The translations under genes and the position numbers were made by a program. Of a DNA stretch of 45,688 nucleotides, positions 36,099-44,468 are shown piece after piece. How positions within the stretch are numbered: position 1 is the first letter of the stretch; every line of letters begins with the position of its first letter. Source of the DNA: Acidobacteriota bacterium (lineage in GTDB: Bacteria; Acidobacteriota; Terriglobia; Bryobacterales; Bryobacteraceae). The notes beneath the pieces are model-generated. The model made no database searches. It saw nothing but the letters and a program-made list of their open reading frames with translations, and had not been told where the DNA came from. The stretch spans positions 1 to 45,688 of the forward strand of contig JAJYCN010000005.1 in assembly GCA_021778335.1 (NCBI GenBank). The letters run 5' to 3'.

Positions 36099-36142
36099 CT
36101 TGAGGAGCGCCAAAAGCTAGTGGCTTCCCCTTTGTCACACCA

Positions 36143-36155
36143 TCAGATAATCTGA
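36143..36155 (+). promoter_or_regulatory. Palindromic operator candidate before the AbrB/RelE pair
   Basis: TCAGAT-A-ATCTGA is a perfect 6-bp dyad ending 4 nt before the antitoxin ATG. It contains GATAAT, a possible -10, so repressor binding would block transcription; antitoxins of this class usually autorepress. No good -35 was seen. Confidence 0.5.
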
Positions 36156-36159
36156 GGTT

Positions 36160-36477
36160 ATGCCCGGCAAGGGAAAGGAAGTGGCGCAAGAACGGATCGG
36201 CCGCGTTGGCCAACGGCGCCAAGTGGTGATTCCCCGCGAACTCTTCGAGCAGACCGGCATGCGGCAGGGGGGGTTTGTCGCGTTCACGCGAGAAGGCGGC
36301 GGCGTGCTGGTAAAGCCCAAGCGGCCGGTGGATGCCGATGACGTGCTTACGTCCGAGGAGGGCGCCGCCGTGAAAAAGGCTGAACGCGAGATGCGGCGGG
36401 GCAAGTACGTGACCCTCGATCAACTCCGTGATGAGCTGGACAATCCGCGTACACGAAGCCGCCGCAAAACAGCTTAG
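36160..36477 (+). CDS. AbrB/MazE/SpoVT-type antitoxin
   Basis: 105 residues. The swapped-hairpin DNA-binding domain is recognised from GRVGQRRQVVIPRELFEQTG and GGVLVKPKRP (residues about 12-58). The C-terminal half is charged and helical (VKKAEREMRRGKYVTLDQLRDEL), the expected toxin-binding tail. The ATG lies directly behind a palindromic operator. Its end overlaps the toxin gene by about 47 nt in another frame. Confidence 0.82.
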   Translation: MPGKGKEVAQERIGRVGQRRQVVIPRELFEQTGMRQGGFVAFTREGGGVLVKPKRPVDADDVLTSEEGAAVKKAEREMRRGKYVTLDQLRDELDNPRTRSRRKTA

Positions 36478-36697
36478 AGCGATCCCCGCGGATCGGCGGC
36501 GCCGCATTATGGACGATCTCTCCGAGATGGAGGAGGATCCGTTCCGCGGTCTTGTGAAGCCCCTCAAGGGCAAGGCGTACAAGGGCAAGTATCGCAAGGT
36601 CTCTGGCCGATACCGGATCATTTTCCGTCCGGTTCATCGCGATCGGGTCGTAGACGTGCTCGCGATACTGCCTCGGAACGAGGCAACCTACCGGTAG
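36431..36697 (+). CDS. RelE/ParE-family toxin
   Basis: 88 residues with the family layout: WTIRVHEAAAKQLRAIP at the N-terminus, an Arg-rich helix, then VKPLKGKAYKGKYRKVSGRY, RIIFRPVHRDRVVDVLAI. Basic residues Lys/Arg and the Arg-Tyr-Arg region are consistent with an mRNA interferase acting at the ribosome. The start is ATG 36431 (a GTG is directly before it). Overlap with the antitoxin gene ensures coupled synthesis. Confidence 0.82.
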   Translation: MSWTIRVHEAAAKQLRAIPADRRRRIMDDLSEMEEDPFRGLVKPLKGKAYKGKYRKVSGRYRIIFRPVHRDRVVDVLAILPRNEATYR

Positions 36698-36708
36698 GCG
36701 CGCCGCCG

Positions 36709-37869
36709 TTACAGCACGACGCTCTCTTCGATGAGCCGGCCTTCGGCGAAGCGCGATGGGCTGAGGAGGTTGGCGTCGATGATGCGGGTCGTGCCTTCGA
36801 GGATCAGGTCGGCGAGGATGCGGCCGGTGGCGGGGGAGTGCATGACGCCGTGGCCGCTGAAGCCGTTGGCGAAGAACAGGCCGGGGGTTTCGCGCGACTC
36901 GCCGAGGATCGAGTGGTGGTCCGGGCTCATGGCGTAGAGGCCGGCCCAGGGGCGGCGGGGATTCACTTCGAGCGACTCGAAACCGGGCACGCGGGCGGCG
37001 GCGTGGGTGAGGATCTTTTCGATGAACGCCGGGTCGAAGTTGAGCTTGAACCCCGGGGTCTCTTCCGGGTCGTTCCAGGCGAGCAGCAGGCCGAGATTTT
37101 CCGGGCGGAAGTGGAAGCCGGTGCCCATGTCGATGACCATCGGGAGGCGCTCGGGGATGCCGGTGACCGGTTCGGTCGGAACCAGCATGCGGCGCATGGG
37201 TGTGATGGGAAGATCGGCGCCGGCTAGCGTTGCGACGTGAGCGGCCCAGGGTCCGGCGGCGTTGACCACGGTGCGCGTTTCGATGCGGCCGCGGGACGTT
37301 ACGACGGCCGAGACGCCGCGCGCATCGCGCTCGATGGCCGTCGCCTCGGTTTCGCGCCAGAGTTGGGCGCCGCGTTCGAGCGCGGAGTTGGTGAAGCCGG
37401 TCATGACGCTATAGGGGTCGACAAAGCCGTCGGTAGGGCAGAAACTGCCCCCAAGGATATCGTCCGAACGCATGGCCGGGAAGAAGCGCACCACTTCGTC
37501 GCGCGGGAGAATTTGCACGTCCTTTAAACCGAGTTCCCTCTGCCGCCCGGCGTTGGCCCGAAGGTAGGCGAGGTGCTTTTCGCTGGTTGCGAGGAACAGG
37601 TAGCCGTGGCCGCGGTAGCCGGAAGGATGGCCGGTAATCTGCTCGAAATCCGCCAGGAAGGGAATCGAGTGTAGCGACATCCGGATGTTCACCGGCGTGG
37701 CGAATTGCGCGCGGACGCCGCCCATGCTCTTGCCGGTGCTTCCCTTCCCCTGGTGGGTTTCGCGTTCGAGGATGATGACGCGCGTGCATCCGGCCTGCGT
37801 CAGGTGCCAGGCGACGGAGGAGCCGACGATGCCACCGCCGATGATGACCACGTCCGCGGTTTGGGCCAT
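36709..37869 (-). CDS. FAD-dependent oxidoreductase, DadA/sarcosine-glycine oxidase family
   Basis: 386 residues. The FAD-binding motif VVIIGGGIVGSSVAWHL starts at residue 7. The DAO-family phrases RTVVNAAGPWAAHVATLAG and GLFFANGFSGHGVMHSPATG follow. It oxidises an N-substituted or D-amino acid; the substrate is unknown. The ATG at 37869 lies 5 bp after the leuS stop. A longer frame to 38469 runs antiparallel in codon sense through leuS and is rejected. Last gene of the five-gene run that begins with the alkaline phosphatase. Confidence 0.88.
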   Translation of the reverse strand: MAQTADVVIIGGGIVGSSVAWHLTQAGCTRVIILERETHQGKGSTGKSMGGVRAQFATPVNIRMSLHSIPFLADFEQITGHPSGYRGHGYLFLATSEKHLAYLRANAGRQRELGLKDVQILPRDEVVRFFPAMRSDDILGGSFCPTDGFVDPYSVMTGFTNSALERGAQLWRETEATAIERDARGVSAVVTSRGRIETRTVVNAAGPWAAHVATLAGADLPITPMRRMLVPTEPVTGIPERLPMVIDMGTGFHFRPENLGLLLAWNDPEETPGFKLNFDPAFIEKILTHAAARVPGFESLEVNPRRPWAGLYAMSPDHHSILGESRETPGLFFANGFSGHGVMHSPATGRILADLILEGTTRIIDANLLSPSRFAEGRLIEESVVL

Positions 37870-37874
37870 GGCTA

Positions 37875-40316
37875 CTATTGAACGACGATATTGACCAGCT
37901 TGGCCGGCAACACGACAATGCGCACGATCCGCTTGCCGGCGACGTGAGCCTGCGTTTTGGCGTCGGCGAGCGCGAGCCGCTCGAGTTCCTCTTTCGAGGT
38001 GCCCACGGCGACCGTGAGCTTTCCGCGCAGCTTGCCGTTCACCTGGACGGGAATCTCGATGGTGTCCGCGGCGGCGAGCGCGGCGTCGAACTCGGGCCAT
38101 TTCTCGCGGAAGATGGGACCCGTGCGCCCAAGGTTCTCCCACATCTCTTCGGCGAGATAAGGCGCGAAGGGCGCGAGCAGAAGGGCGAGGCTGGGCAGCA
38201 CGTGGCTCAGAACTTCGCCGCCGAGGCCGGCTTCGGTCGCGTAGAGTTCGTTGATCAGTTCCATCAGCGCGGCGATGGAGGTGTTGAAGTGCCAGCGGTT
38301 GTCGAAGTCGTGGGTGATTTTCTCGATGGTCTGATGGAGCTTGCGCAGGCACTGGCGCTCGGCGGCCGGATCGCCCGGCGGCGAAGTGCGGCGTTCGAGG
38401 TTGCGCGTGAAGAAGCGATAGACACGGTCCAGGAAGCGGCGCTGGCCGCCGACGCTCGCTTCGTTCCACGGCATGTCTTTTTCGGGCGGCGCGGCGAACA
38501 GCACGAACAGGCGGCAGGTGTCGGCGCCGTATTTGGCGATCATCTCTTCGGGGTCGACGATGTTGCCCTTGGACTTCGACATTGCCGTGCCGTCTTCGCC
38601 AAGCACCATGCCCTGAGTGAAGAGATTGCGCGCGGGTTCATTGTTGGCGACCAAGCCGAGATCGCGCATCACCTTGGTCCAGAAGCGCGAGTAGATGAGA
38701 TGCAGAATGGCGTGGGTGACGCCGCCGATGTACTGGTCGATGGGAAACCAGCGGGCGATCGAGGCCGAGTCAAACGGAGCGTTGCCGTTGTGCGGGTCGC
38801 AGTAGCGGTAGAAATACCAGGACGAGTCGACGAAGGTGTCCATGGTGTCGGTTTCGCGACGGGCGCCGGCGCCGCAGGCGGGGCAATTGACGCGGGTGAA
38901 GCTTTCGGAGGCGGCCAGCGGCGAACTGCCGCGGCCGGTGATGGTGACATCAAGCGGGAGGACGACCGGCAGGTCTTTCTCTGGCACGGGCACGACGCCG
39001 CATTTGGGGCAGTGGATGACGGGGATGGGCGTGCCCCAGTAACGCTGGCGCGAGACGCCCCAATCCTTGAGGCGGTAGGTGATGGCGGGCTCGCCGAAGC
39101 CCTCGGCGCGAGCTTTCCCGCCCATGCGGCGGCGGGCTTCTTCGCTTGACAGGCCGCTCCACTCGCCGGAGTTTTCGACAACGCCGTCGCCGGTGAAAGC
39201 TTCGGTGGCGGTAGCGGGCATACCGGCGTCAACGGGCCGGATCACCGGGCGGATGGGGATGCCGTACGTGGTGCAGAACTCGAAGTCGCGCTCATCGTGC
39301 GCGGGGACGGCCATGATGGCGCCGGTGCCATAGCCGGTGAGGACGAAGTTGCCGATCCAGACCGGGACGCGCTCGCCGCTGAAGGGGTTGATCGCGTATT
39401 GGCCGGTGAACAGGCCTTCTTTTTTGATGTCGCCCGGGTCCTGGCGGGCGCGCCAGGCGATCATCTGCTCGCGCGCGGCCTCAAGTTGCGGGTCCGCCGA
39501 GGCGGCGAGAGGATGCTCCGGCGCGAGGATGACGCACGTCGCGCCGAAGATCGTGTCGATGCGGGTGGTGAAGACGCGGATCTTGTGATCCGAATTTTCC
39601 AGGGCGAAGTCGACCTCGGCGCCTTCGCTGCGGCCGATCCAGTTACGCTGCATGGTGAGCACGCGCTCGGGCCAGCCGGTTTCGATTTCGCGCATGTCGT
39701 TGAGCAGTTCTTCGGCGTAGGCGGTGGTCTTCAGGAACCACTGCTCGAGGGCGCGCTGTTCGACAGGGGTGGTCTCATGGCGCCAGCAGCAGCCGTTCAC
39801 CACCTGCTCGTTGGCCAGAACGGTGGCGCATTCCGGGCACCAGTTGACGAGCGCCTTCTTGCGGTAGGCGAGGCCGCGCTCGAGCATCTTGAGGAAGAAC
39901 CACTGGTTCCAGCGGTAGTATTCCGGCTCGCAGGTGGCGAATTCGCGCGCCCAGTCGTAGGCGAAGCCGATGCGCTTCATCTGGCGCCTCATCTCGGCGA
40001 TGTTAGAGACGGTCCATTCGTGCGGATGGCGCCCGCGCTGGATCGCTGCGTTTTCCGCCGGCAGGCCGAAAGCGTCCCAGCCCATCGGATGGAGGACGTC
40101 GTAGCCGCGCATCCACATATACCGGGCGAGCGCGTCACCGATGGAGTAGTTGCGCACGTGGCCCATGTGGAGGCGCCCGCTCGGATACGGGAGCATCTCG
40201 AGCACGTAGTATTTCGGGCGGCCGGACGCAGGGTCGGCGCGGTAAAGCGCGGGATCGCTCCAGCGCTCCTGCCACTTCGGTTCGATTTGTTGCGGGTCGT
40301 ACTGCGTTTCGCTCAT
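37875..40316 (-). CDS. leuS: Leucyl-tRNA synthetase
   Basis: 813 residues. The class I signature HMGH is in YPSGRLHMGHVRNYSIGDAL, the KMSKS-type motif in GTAMSKSKGNIVDPEE, and the CP1 editing domain lies between them (TRIDTIFGATCVILAPEHPL). The C-terminal anticodon-binding and end domains are present, the latter ending in RIVVLPAKLVNIVVQ. It charges tRNA-Leu. Downstream of the exported methyltransferase by 30 bp, same strand. Confidence 0.98.
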   Translation of the reverse strand: MSETQYDPQQIEPKWQERWSDPALYRADPASGRPKYYVLEMLPYPSGRLHMGHVRNYSIGDALARYMWMRGYDVLHPMGWDAFGLPAENAAIQRGRHPHEWTVSNIAEMRRQMKRIGFAYDWAREFATCEPEYYRWNQWFFLKMLERGLAYRKKALVNWCPECATVLANEQVVNGCCWRHETTPVEQRALEQWFLKTTAYAEELLNDMREIETGWPERVLTMQRNWIGRSEGAEVDFALENSDHKIRVFTTRIDTIFGATCVILAPEHPLAASADPQLEAAREQMIAWRARQDPGDIKKEGLFTGQYAINPFSGERVPVWIGNFVLTGYGTGAIMAVPAHDERDFEFCTTYGIPIRPVIRPVDAGMPATATEAFTGDGVVENSGEWSGLSSEEARRRMGGKARAEGFGEPAITYRLKDWGVSRQRYWGTPIPVIHCPKCGVVPVPEKDLPVVLPLDVTITGRGSSPLAASESFTRVNCPACGAGARRETDTMDTFVDSSWYFYRYCDPHNGNAPFDSASIARWFPIDQYIGGVTHAILHLIYSRFWTKVMRDLGLVANNEPARNLFTQGMVLGEDGTAMSKSKGNIVDPEEMIAKYGADTCRLFVLFAAPPEKDMPWNEASVGGQRRFLDRVYRFFTRNLERRTSPPGDPAAERQCLRKLHQTIEKITHDFDNRWHFNTSIAALMELINELYATEAGLGGEVLSHVLPSLALLLAPFAPYLAEEMWENLGRTGPIFREKWPEFDAALAAADTIEIPVQVNGKLRGKLTVAVGTSKEELERLALADAKTQAHVAGKRIVRIVVLPAKLVNIVVQ

Positions 40317-40346
40317 TCGGGTCTTTTCGTTTCCGCCGCGGGCGGA

Positions 40347-41012
40347 TCAGGGGTTGGAATGTTGCGGCGTGAACACCGCCATATATTGATTGTCGGAGGA
40401 GCGTTCGCTTTCCGAGACGAGTGAGAAGCCGTTGGAATCCACTTCCTCGATCACGCCGGGTTTGTCGAGACGAATGTGATTGCTGCCGAAGGATTTGTGG
40501 AAGTCGACCAGGAAGAGCCTGCCGCCGGGCTTGAGCGCGTTCGAGATGCCGGCGAGCATCTGACCCGGGTAGTTGAAGTGATGATAGACCTCGAGCACGA
40601 GCACGGCGTCGAGCGAGTGCGCGGGCAGCTTCGGATCCGTTTGCGTGCCAAGGATGAACTCGACGTTGGTGAGGTTGTGCTCTTTGGCGCTGGCGCGGGC
40701 TTTGTCGAGGAAGTCGGAATAGATGTCCTCGGCGAATACCTTGCCCGAGGGGCCGACGGCATCGGAAAGATAGGGCAGCATGTAGCCGATGCCGGTGCCG
40801 ACGTCGGCAACCGAATCGCCGGGCTTGAGGTTCATGGCGGCGATGATGTCATGCGGGTGCTGCTGCGCGTCGCGGTTCGCCGAGCCGAGGCCCTTGGCGA
40901 CGTTGGCGCGCTGCTCAGGCGTCTGGTAGCCCTTATTGGCATTGGTGGCCACCTGCGCCGCGAGCACGCAAGCGGCGAGCGATAGGGCCGCGGCAAGGCG
41001 GGTGAACCTCAT
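40347..41012 (-). CDS. Exported class I SAM-dependent methyltransferase
   Basis: 221 residues. The N-terminus MRFTRLAAALSLAACVLAAQ is a signal peptide and also fits a lipobox (LAAC, C15). The rest is a Rossmann-type methyltransferase with motif I VADVGTGIGYM, an acidic post-I position (FAEDIYSDFL), LDAVLVLEVYHHF and LKPGGRLFLVDF. Such exported methyltransferase-like proteins are odd, since S-adenosylmethionine is cytoplasmic; it may act before export or have another role. Its ATG overlaps the homoserine dehydrogenase stop by 4 nt, with GGAAG upstream. Confidence 0.85.
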   Translation of the reverse strand: MRFTRLAAALSLAACVLAAQVATNANKGYQTPEQRANVAKGLGSANRDAQQHPHDIIAAMNLKPGDSVADVGTGIGYMLPYLSDAVGPSGKVFAEDIYSDFLDKARASAKEHNLTNVEFILGTQTDPKLPAHSLDAVLVLEVYHHFNYPGQMLAGISNALKPGGRLFLVDFHKSFGSNHIRLDKPGVIEEVDSNGFSLVSESERSSDNQYMAVFTPQHSNP

Positions 41013-42313
41013 AAGCCGGCTTCCATGGGCAGCGCGAGCGGCGAGTCGACCAGGAAGTCCTGCGTGGCCATTTCGGCGACGGCTTCGCGGATGGCGGCTT
41101 CGGTGGCCGGCTGGACGGTGATGACGAACGGGAGGTCGCGCCAGTTTTCGCTGGGGATTTGCAGCACGGCGTCGAGACTGATGCCGCGCGAGGCGAGCAC
41201 GGTTGCCAGGCGGGCGATGATGCCGGGGCGGTCCTCCACGCGGAAGCGGAGGAAATAGGCCGAGTGGTGAGCGGTGACCGAGATGGGCTGATATTCGCCG
41301 AGCCGCTCGTGAGCAAACGGGGAAACGCGATCCGGGCTGCCGGAGCGGATTTCGCGCGCCACGCGCATGAGGTCGCTGACGACGGCGACGCCGGTGGGCA
41401 ACGGTCCCGCGCCGCGGCCATAGTAGAAGGTGTCCTGACCGTAACAGCCGCGCACCCAGATGGCGTTGTAGGAGCCGCGCACGCTGGCCAGAATGGTCGA
41501 GCGCGGAATGAGCGCGGGGCGCACGCTGAGCAGTAAGCCCCTCTCGCTCTGACGGGCCGAGCAGATCAGGCGGATCGTGTAATCGAGTTGGTGGGCGTAT
41601 TGGAAGTCCACCGGCGTGATGCGGCGGATGCCTTCGGTGTAGATGTCGGAGGGCTCGATGCGTTCGCCGAACGCCAGAGCGGTGAGAATGGCGAGTTTCG
41701 AGCGGGCGTCGAAGCCGTCGATGTCGGCGCTGGGGTCGGCTTCCGCGTAGCCGAGGCGCTGGGCTTCGGCGAGCACGGCTTCAAACGGCGTGCCGTGCTG
41801 CTCGATCTCGGTGAGGATGTAGTTGCAGGTGCCGTTGAGGATGCCGAACAGCGAGGTGACGCGGTCGCCCGCGATGCCTTCGCGGAGCACGGCGAGGATG
41901 GGGATGCCTCCGGCGACGCTCGCTTCGATGGCGAGATTCACGTTGGCGGCGATGGAGCGGTCCCAGATCTCGGCCCCGTGAAGCGCGAGCAGTTCTTTGT
42001 TCGCCGTGACCACGGATTTGCCGTGCGCGATGGCGGCATCGATGATTTCGCGCGCCACGCCGCAGCCGCCGATGAGTTCCGCAACAATTTGAACATCGGG
42101 GTGGGAGACGACCTCGCGCCAATCGCTTGTCACAAGCGTATCCGGGGCGAACGGCGGCAAGGAGAGTTTCGCCACACCCCGGCTGCAGACCGCGCGGACG
42201 TTCAGCCGGAAACCGAGTTTGGCGGCGATGGAATCCGCGTTTTCCGTTAAGATTCGCAGGGTTCCCGCGCCGACGTTGCCGAGTCCGATCAACCCGGCGT
42301 TAACTTCTTGCAT
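41009..42313 (-). CDS. hom: Homoserine dehydrogenase with ACT domain
   Basis: 434 residues. NAD-binding motif GLGNVGAGTLRIL, the catalytic and substrate region GILNGTCNYILTE and GYAEADPSADIDGFDARSKL, and a C-terminal ACT domain (VEDRPGIIARLATVLASRGI) that commonly senses threonine. It reduces aspartate semialdehyde to homoserine on the route to threonine and methionine. It sits between the alkaline phosphatase (29 bp upstream) and the methyltransferase (4-nt overlap). Confidence 0.97.
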   Translation of the reverse strand: MQEVNAGLIGLGNVGAGTLRILTENADSIAAKLGFRLNVRAVCSRGVAKLSLPPFAPDTLVTSDWREVVSHPDVQIVAELIGGCGVAREIIDAAIAHGKSVVTANKELLALHGAEIWDRSIAANVNLAIEASVAGGIPILAVLREGIAGDRVTSLFGILNGTCNYILTEIEQHGTPFEAVLAEAQRLGYAEADPSADIDGFDARSKLAILTALAFGERIEPSDIYTEGIRRITPVDFQYAHQLDYTIRLICSARQSERGLLLSVRPALIPRSTILASVRGSYNAIWVRGCYGQDTFYYGRGAGPLPTGVAVVSDLMRVAREIRSGSPDRVSPFAHERLGEYQPISVTAHHSAYFLRFRVEDRPGIIARLATVLASRGISLDAVLQIPSENWRDLPFVITVQPATEAAIREAVAEMATQDFLVDSPLALPMEAGL

Positions 42314-42342
42314 ACTCTGTCATTATTCCAGTTGGCGCCGGC

Positions 42343-43896
42343 TTACCGCAGCGCGCCCGGCAAAACGCGGCCGAAAGCGCCGCTGGGGGCCTCGACGTGG
42401 AACAGGTCGGCGAGTGTGGGGGCGATGTCGTTGACGAGGACATCGTCGTGGTGCACGCCGGGGACGATGCCCGCGCCGTAGAGGAGGATGGGCACGTGCC
42501 GGTCGTAGCCATAGGGAGTGCCGTGCGTGGTGCCGCGGGGCGTATAGAGGAAGTAGGGTTCGGGCAGAACGAAGACATCGCCGGAGCGCGGGCCGTAGAA
42601 GCCGTTGCGCATGGCCCGGCTGATGGTATCCCCGGAGTCGATGCCGGCGAGCAGGTCGTCGCGCGTGTAGACGCGGGCGACGTGCGGCGAAGCGAGGGCG
42701 GCGTTGGCGGCGATGCGGCGCGCCTCCGCCGGGTTGGCGTGGTGAGAGGCGAGCGTCGCCAGGTCGAGATAAATCTCACCGGGGCTGCTCGAGGCGACCC
42801 AATGGCCGGCGCCGTAATGCCCGGTGAGGGCGTCGTTGACGGAGGCGATGAGGTTGAACCAGTTCAGCCGGCCGCCGGGCATCTTGCGCTCAGTGTTGAC
42901 TTCGGGCACAGGCGCGACACCGTGGTCGCCGGTAAGGACGACGACATAGCGGCCGGCGCCCAGGTGAGCATCGAGGAAGGTGAGCAGCGAGCCGATGATG
43001 CGGTCCGTGCGGATGCTGATGTCGCGGACGCGCGTCGAGTCCGGGCCCCAGGCGTGGCCGACGTAATCGTTGGAGGAGAAGCTGATGGTGAGAACGTCGG
43101 CGCCCGGGTGGGTGCCGAGTTTCTCACTGGCGATGGCGCGCTCGGCGAATTTTTCGAGCATCTCGTTGCCGAAGGGCGTGGCGGCGATGGCGCCGCAAGA
43201 AGTGGCGCGGTCCGTTGAGGCGTAGACGCAGAACGGCGCATCCGCCGGTTTCGCGTCGAGGGCGCGCCACGATTTTCCTTTGTAAGGCGCGTCGGCGCCA
43301 GCGGAATCGAACTGTTCCACCCAGTCCGGCAGCGTGGAGAAATAGTAGGTGCTGCTGACGAAATGGCCGGTGGAGTCGTCGAACCAGTAAGCGCCGTCGG
43401 CCATGTGGCCGCTGGGGAGAATCGCGGCCCGGTCCTTGATCGAGACGCCGATGACCTTGCCCGCCACGCCGGCGATTTTCATCTCGTCGCCCAGAGTGCT
43501 GACCAGAAGGCGATGCGGGGACGAGCCTTTCGCGCCGGGCTTACCGCCGAGCAGCGCGGTGCCGGGATCGCTGACGCTGGTGACGTCATGCCCGCTGGCG
43601 CGGTCGAACCACTCGTTGCCGATGATGCCGCTCACCGACGGCGTCGCGCCGGAGAGAAATGTCGAGTGTCCGATGGCGGTGACGGTGGGAACGTGGATAT
43701 AGTGTGCGTTGGTGTAGAAGGCGCCGCCGCTGAGCATGCGTTTGAATCCGCCGGTGTAGCTGGCAGCGAAGCGCGTTAAGTAGTCGTAGCGGAACTGATC
43801 GATGACGATGGCGACCAGGAGTTTCGGGCGCGGGGCGGGTGGCGGCGCGGCGAGCAGTGTGCAGGCGCACAATACGAAAGAGAAGATTCGCTTCAT
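42343..43896 (-). CDS. Secreted alkaline phosphatase/phosphodiesterase, PafA-like
   Basis: 517 residues with a signal peptide (MKRIFSFVLCACTLLAAPPP). The alkaline phosphatase superfamily metal and nucleophile sites are visible: VAIVIDQFRYDYL, the Thr-containing HVPTVTAIGHSTFLSG, SFSSNDYVGHAWGPDS, LTGDHGVAPVPE and YGYDRHVPILLYG. It is close to PafA and other single-component phosphomonoesterases that act in the periplasm. The ATG at 43896 is chosen for the signal peptide; the longer frame to 44103 overlaps the divergent Rrf2 gene. First gene of the hom-leuS run. Confidence 0.88.
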   Translation of the reverse strand: MKRIFSFVLCACTLLAAPPPAPRPKLLVAIVIDQFRYDYLTRFAASYTGGFKRMLSGGAFYTNAHYIHVPTVTAIGHSTFLSGATPSVSGIIGNEWFDRASGHDVTSVSDPGTALLGGKPGAKGSSPHRLLVSTLGDEMKIAGVAGKVIGVSIKDRAAILPSGHMADGAYWFDDSTGHFVSSTYYFSTLPDWVEQFDSAGADAPYKGKSWRALDAKPADAPFCVYASTDRATSCGAIAATPFGNEMLEKFAERAIASEKLGTHPGADVLTISFSSNDYVGHAWGPDSTRVRDISIRTDRIIGSLLTFLDAHLGAGRYVVVLTGDHGVAPVPEVNTERKMPGGRLNWFNLIASVNDALTGHYGAGHWVASSSPGEIYLDLATLASHHANPAEARRIAANAALASPHVARVYTRDDLLAGIDSGDTISRAMRNGFYGPRSGDVFVLPEPYFLYTPRGTTHGTPYGYDRHVPILLYGAGIVPGVHHDDVLVNDIAPTLADLFHVEAPSGAFGRVLPGALR

Positions 43897-43942
43897 AGGA
43901 TGAATGAGTAGTGAGTATTTAGCGTATCGCAATGGCGTATGA

Positions 43943-43972
43943 TTACCGGTTGCAGAGTAGGCCGAGTACAAT
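43943..43972 (+). promoter_or_regulatory. Candidate promoter of the Rrf2-cysK operon
   Basis: TTACCG (43943-43948), 18-bp spacer, TACAAT (43967-43972). It lies in the 116-bp divergent region shared with the alkaline phosphatase gene. Read by eye. Confidence 0.4.
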
Positions 43973-43975
43973 CGC

Positions 43976-44010
43976 AAGGAGGTAAACAGCCCGGAACGGG
44001 CTCGAGAGCC
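43976..44010 (+). promoter_or_regulatory. Perfect Shine-Dalgarno separated from the Rrf2 ATG by two overlapping dyads
   Basis: AAGGAGG at 43976-43982 lies 30 nt before the ATG at 44013. Between them, AGCCCG-GAA-CGGGCT (43988-44002) is a perfect 6-bp stem, and GGCT-CGAG-AGCC (43999-44010) forms a second stem that shares the GGCT arm. Only one can form at a time in RNA. It could be an operator in DNA or a translational switch. Confidence 0.5.
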
Positions 44011-44012
44011 AG

Positions 44013-44435
44013 ATGAATATTTCCGTGAAAGGCGAGTATGCGCTGCAGGCGATGTTCGACCTGGCCGAGCGTGCGGGAGGCGAACCGGTGAAGATCGGAG
44101 CAATCGCGCGGCGCTGGAAAATCCCGCAGAAGTTCCTGGAGCTGATTCTGGCGGGCCTGAAGCAGGGAGGCTTCGTCGAGTCGCGGCGCGGGGCCGAGGG
44201 CGGCTACCTGCTGGCCCGGGCGCCCGAGTCGATCACCGTCGGCGAAGTGCTGCGTTACGTGGAAGGACCCAAGCTGCAGCGGGCTGCGCCGGGTAAGGCG
44301 GACGACCCTCTCTCCGTCATGTGGGGCGAAGTGGACCGCGCGATTTCGAGCGTGATCGACCACACGTCGTTCTCGGATCTCACCCGAAGCTGGCGCGAGC
44401 GGCAAAGCCGCTTCGTGCCGAACTTTGATATTTGA
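44013..44435 (+). CDS. Rrf2-family transcriptional regulator, cysteine-free (CymR-like)
   Basis: 140 residues. N-terminal winged helix MNISVKGEYALQAMFDLAER, recognition region IPQKFLELILAGLKQGGFVE, wing RRGAEGGYLLARAPESIT and dimer helix match Rrf2. The protein has no cysteine at all, so it cannot hold the Fe-S cluster used by IscR or NsrR. Cysteine-free or cluster-free members include CymR, which works with CysK to control sulfur genes. The next gene is cysK, 33 bp downstream, which supports a CymR-like role. Confidence 0.88.
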   Translation: MNISVKGEYALQAMFDLAERAGGEPVKIGAIARRWKIPQKFLELILAGLKQGGFVESRRGAEGGYLLARAPESITVGEVLRYVEGPKLQRAAPGKADDPLSVMWGEVDRAISSVIDHTSFSDLTRSWRERQSRFVPNFDI

Positions 44436-44468
44436 ACTGCGGAAGTCCCAGAAACAGGGAGCGACAGA

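Noticed and set aside
37870-38469. Extension of the FAD oxidoreductase up to 38469
   Set aside because: It overlaps the 3' end of leuS in another frame; the FAD motif starts right after the ATG at 37869.
43897-44103. Extension of the alkaline phosphatase up to 44103
   Set aside because: It overlaps the divergent Rrf2 gene and precedes a clear signal peptide start at 43896.
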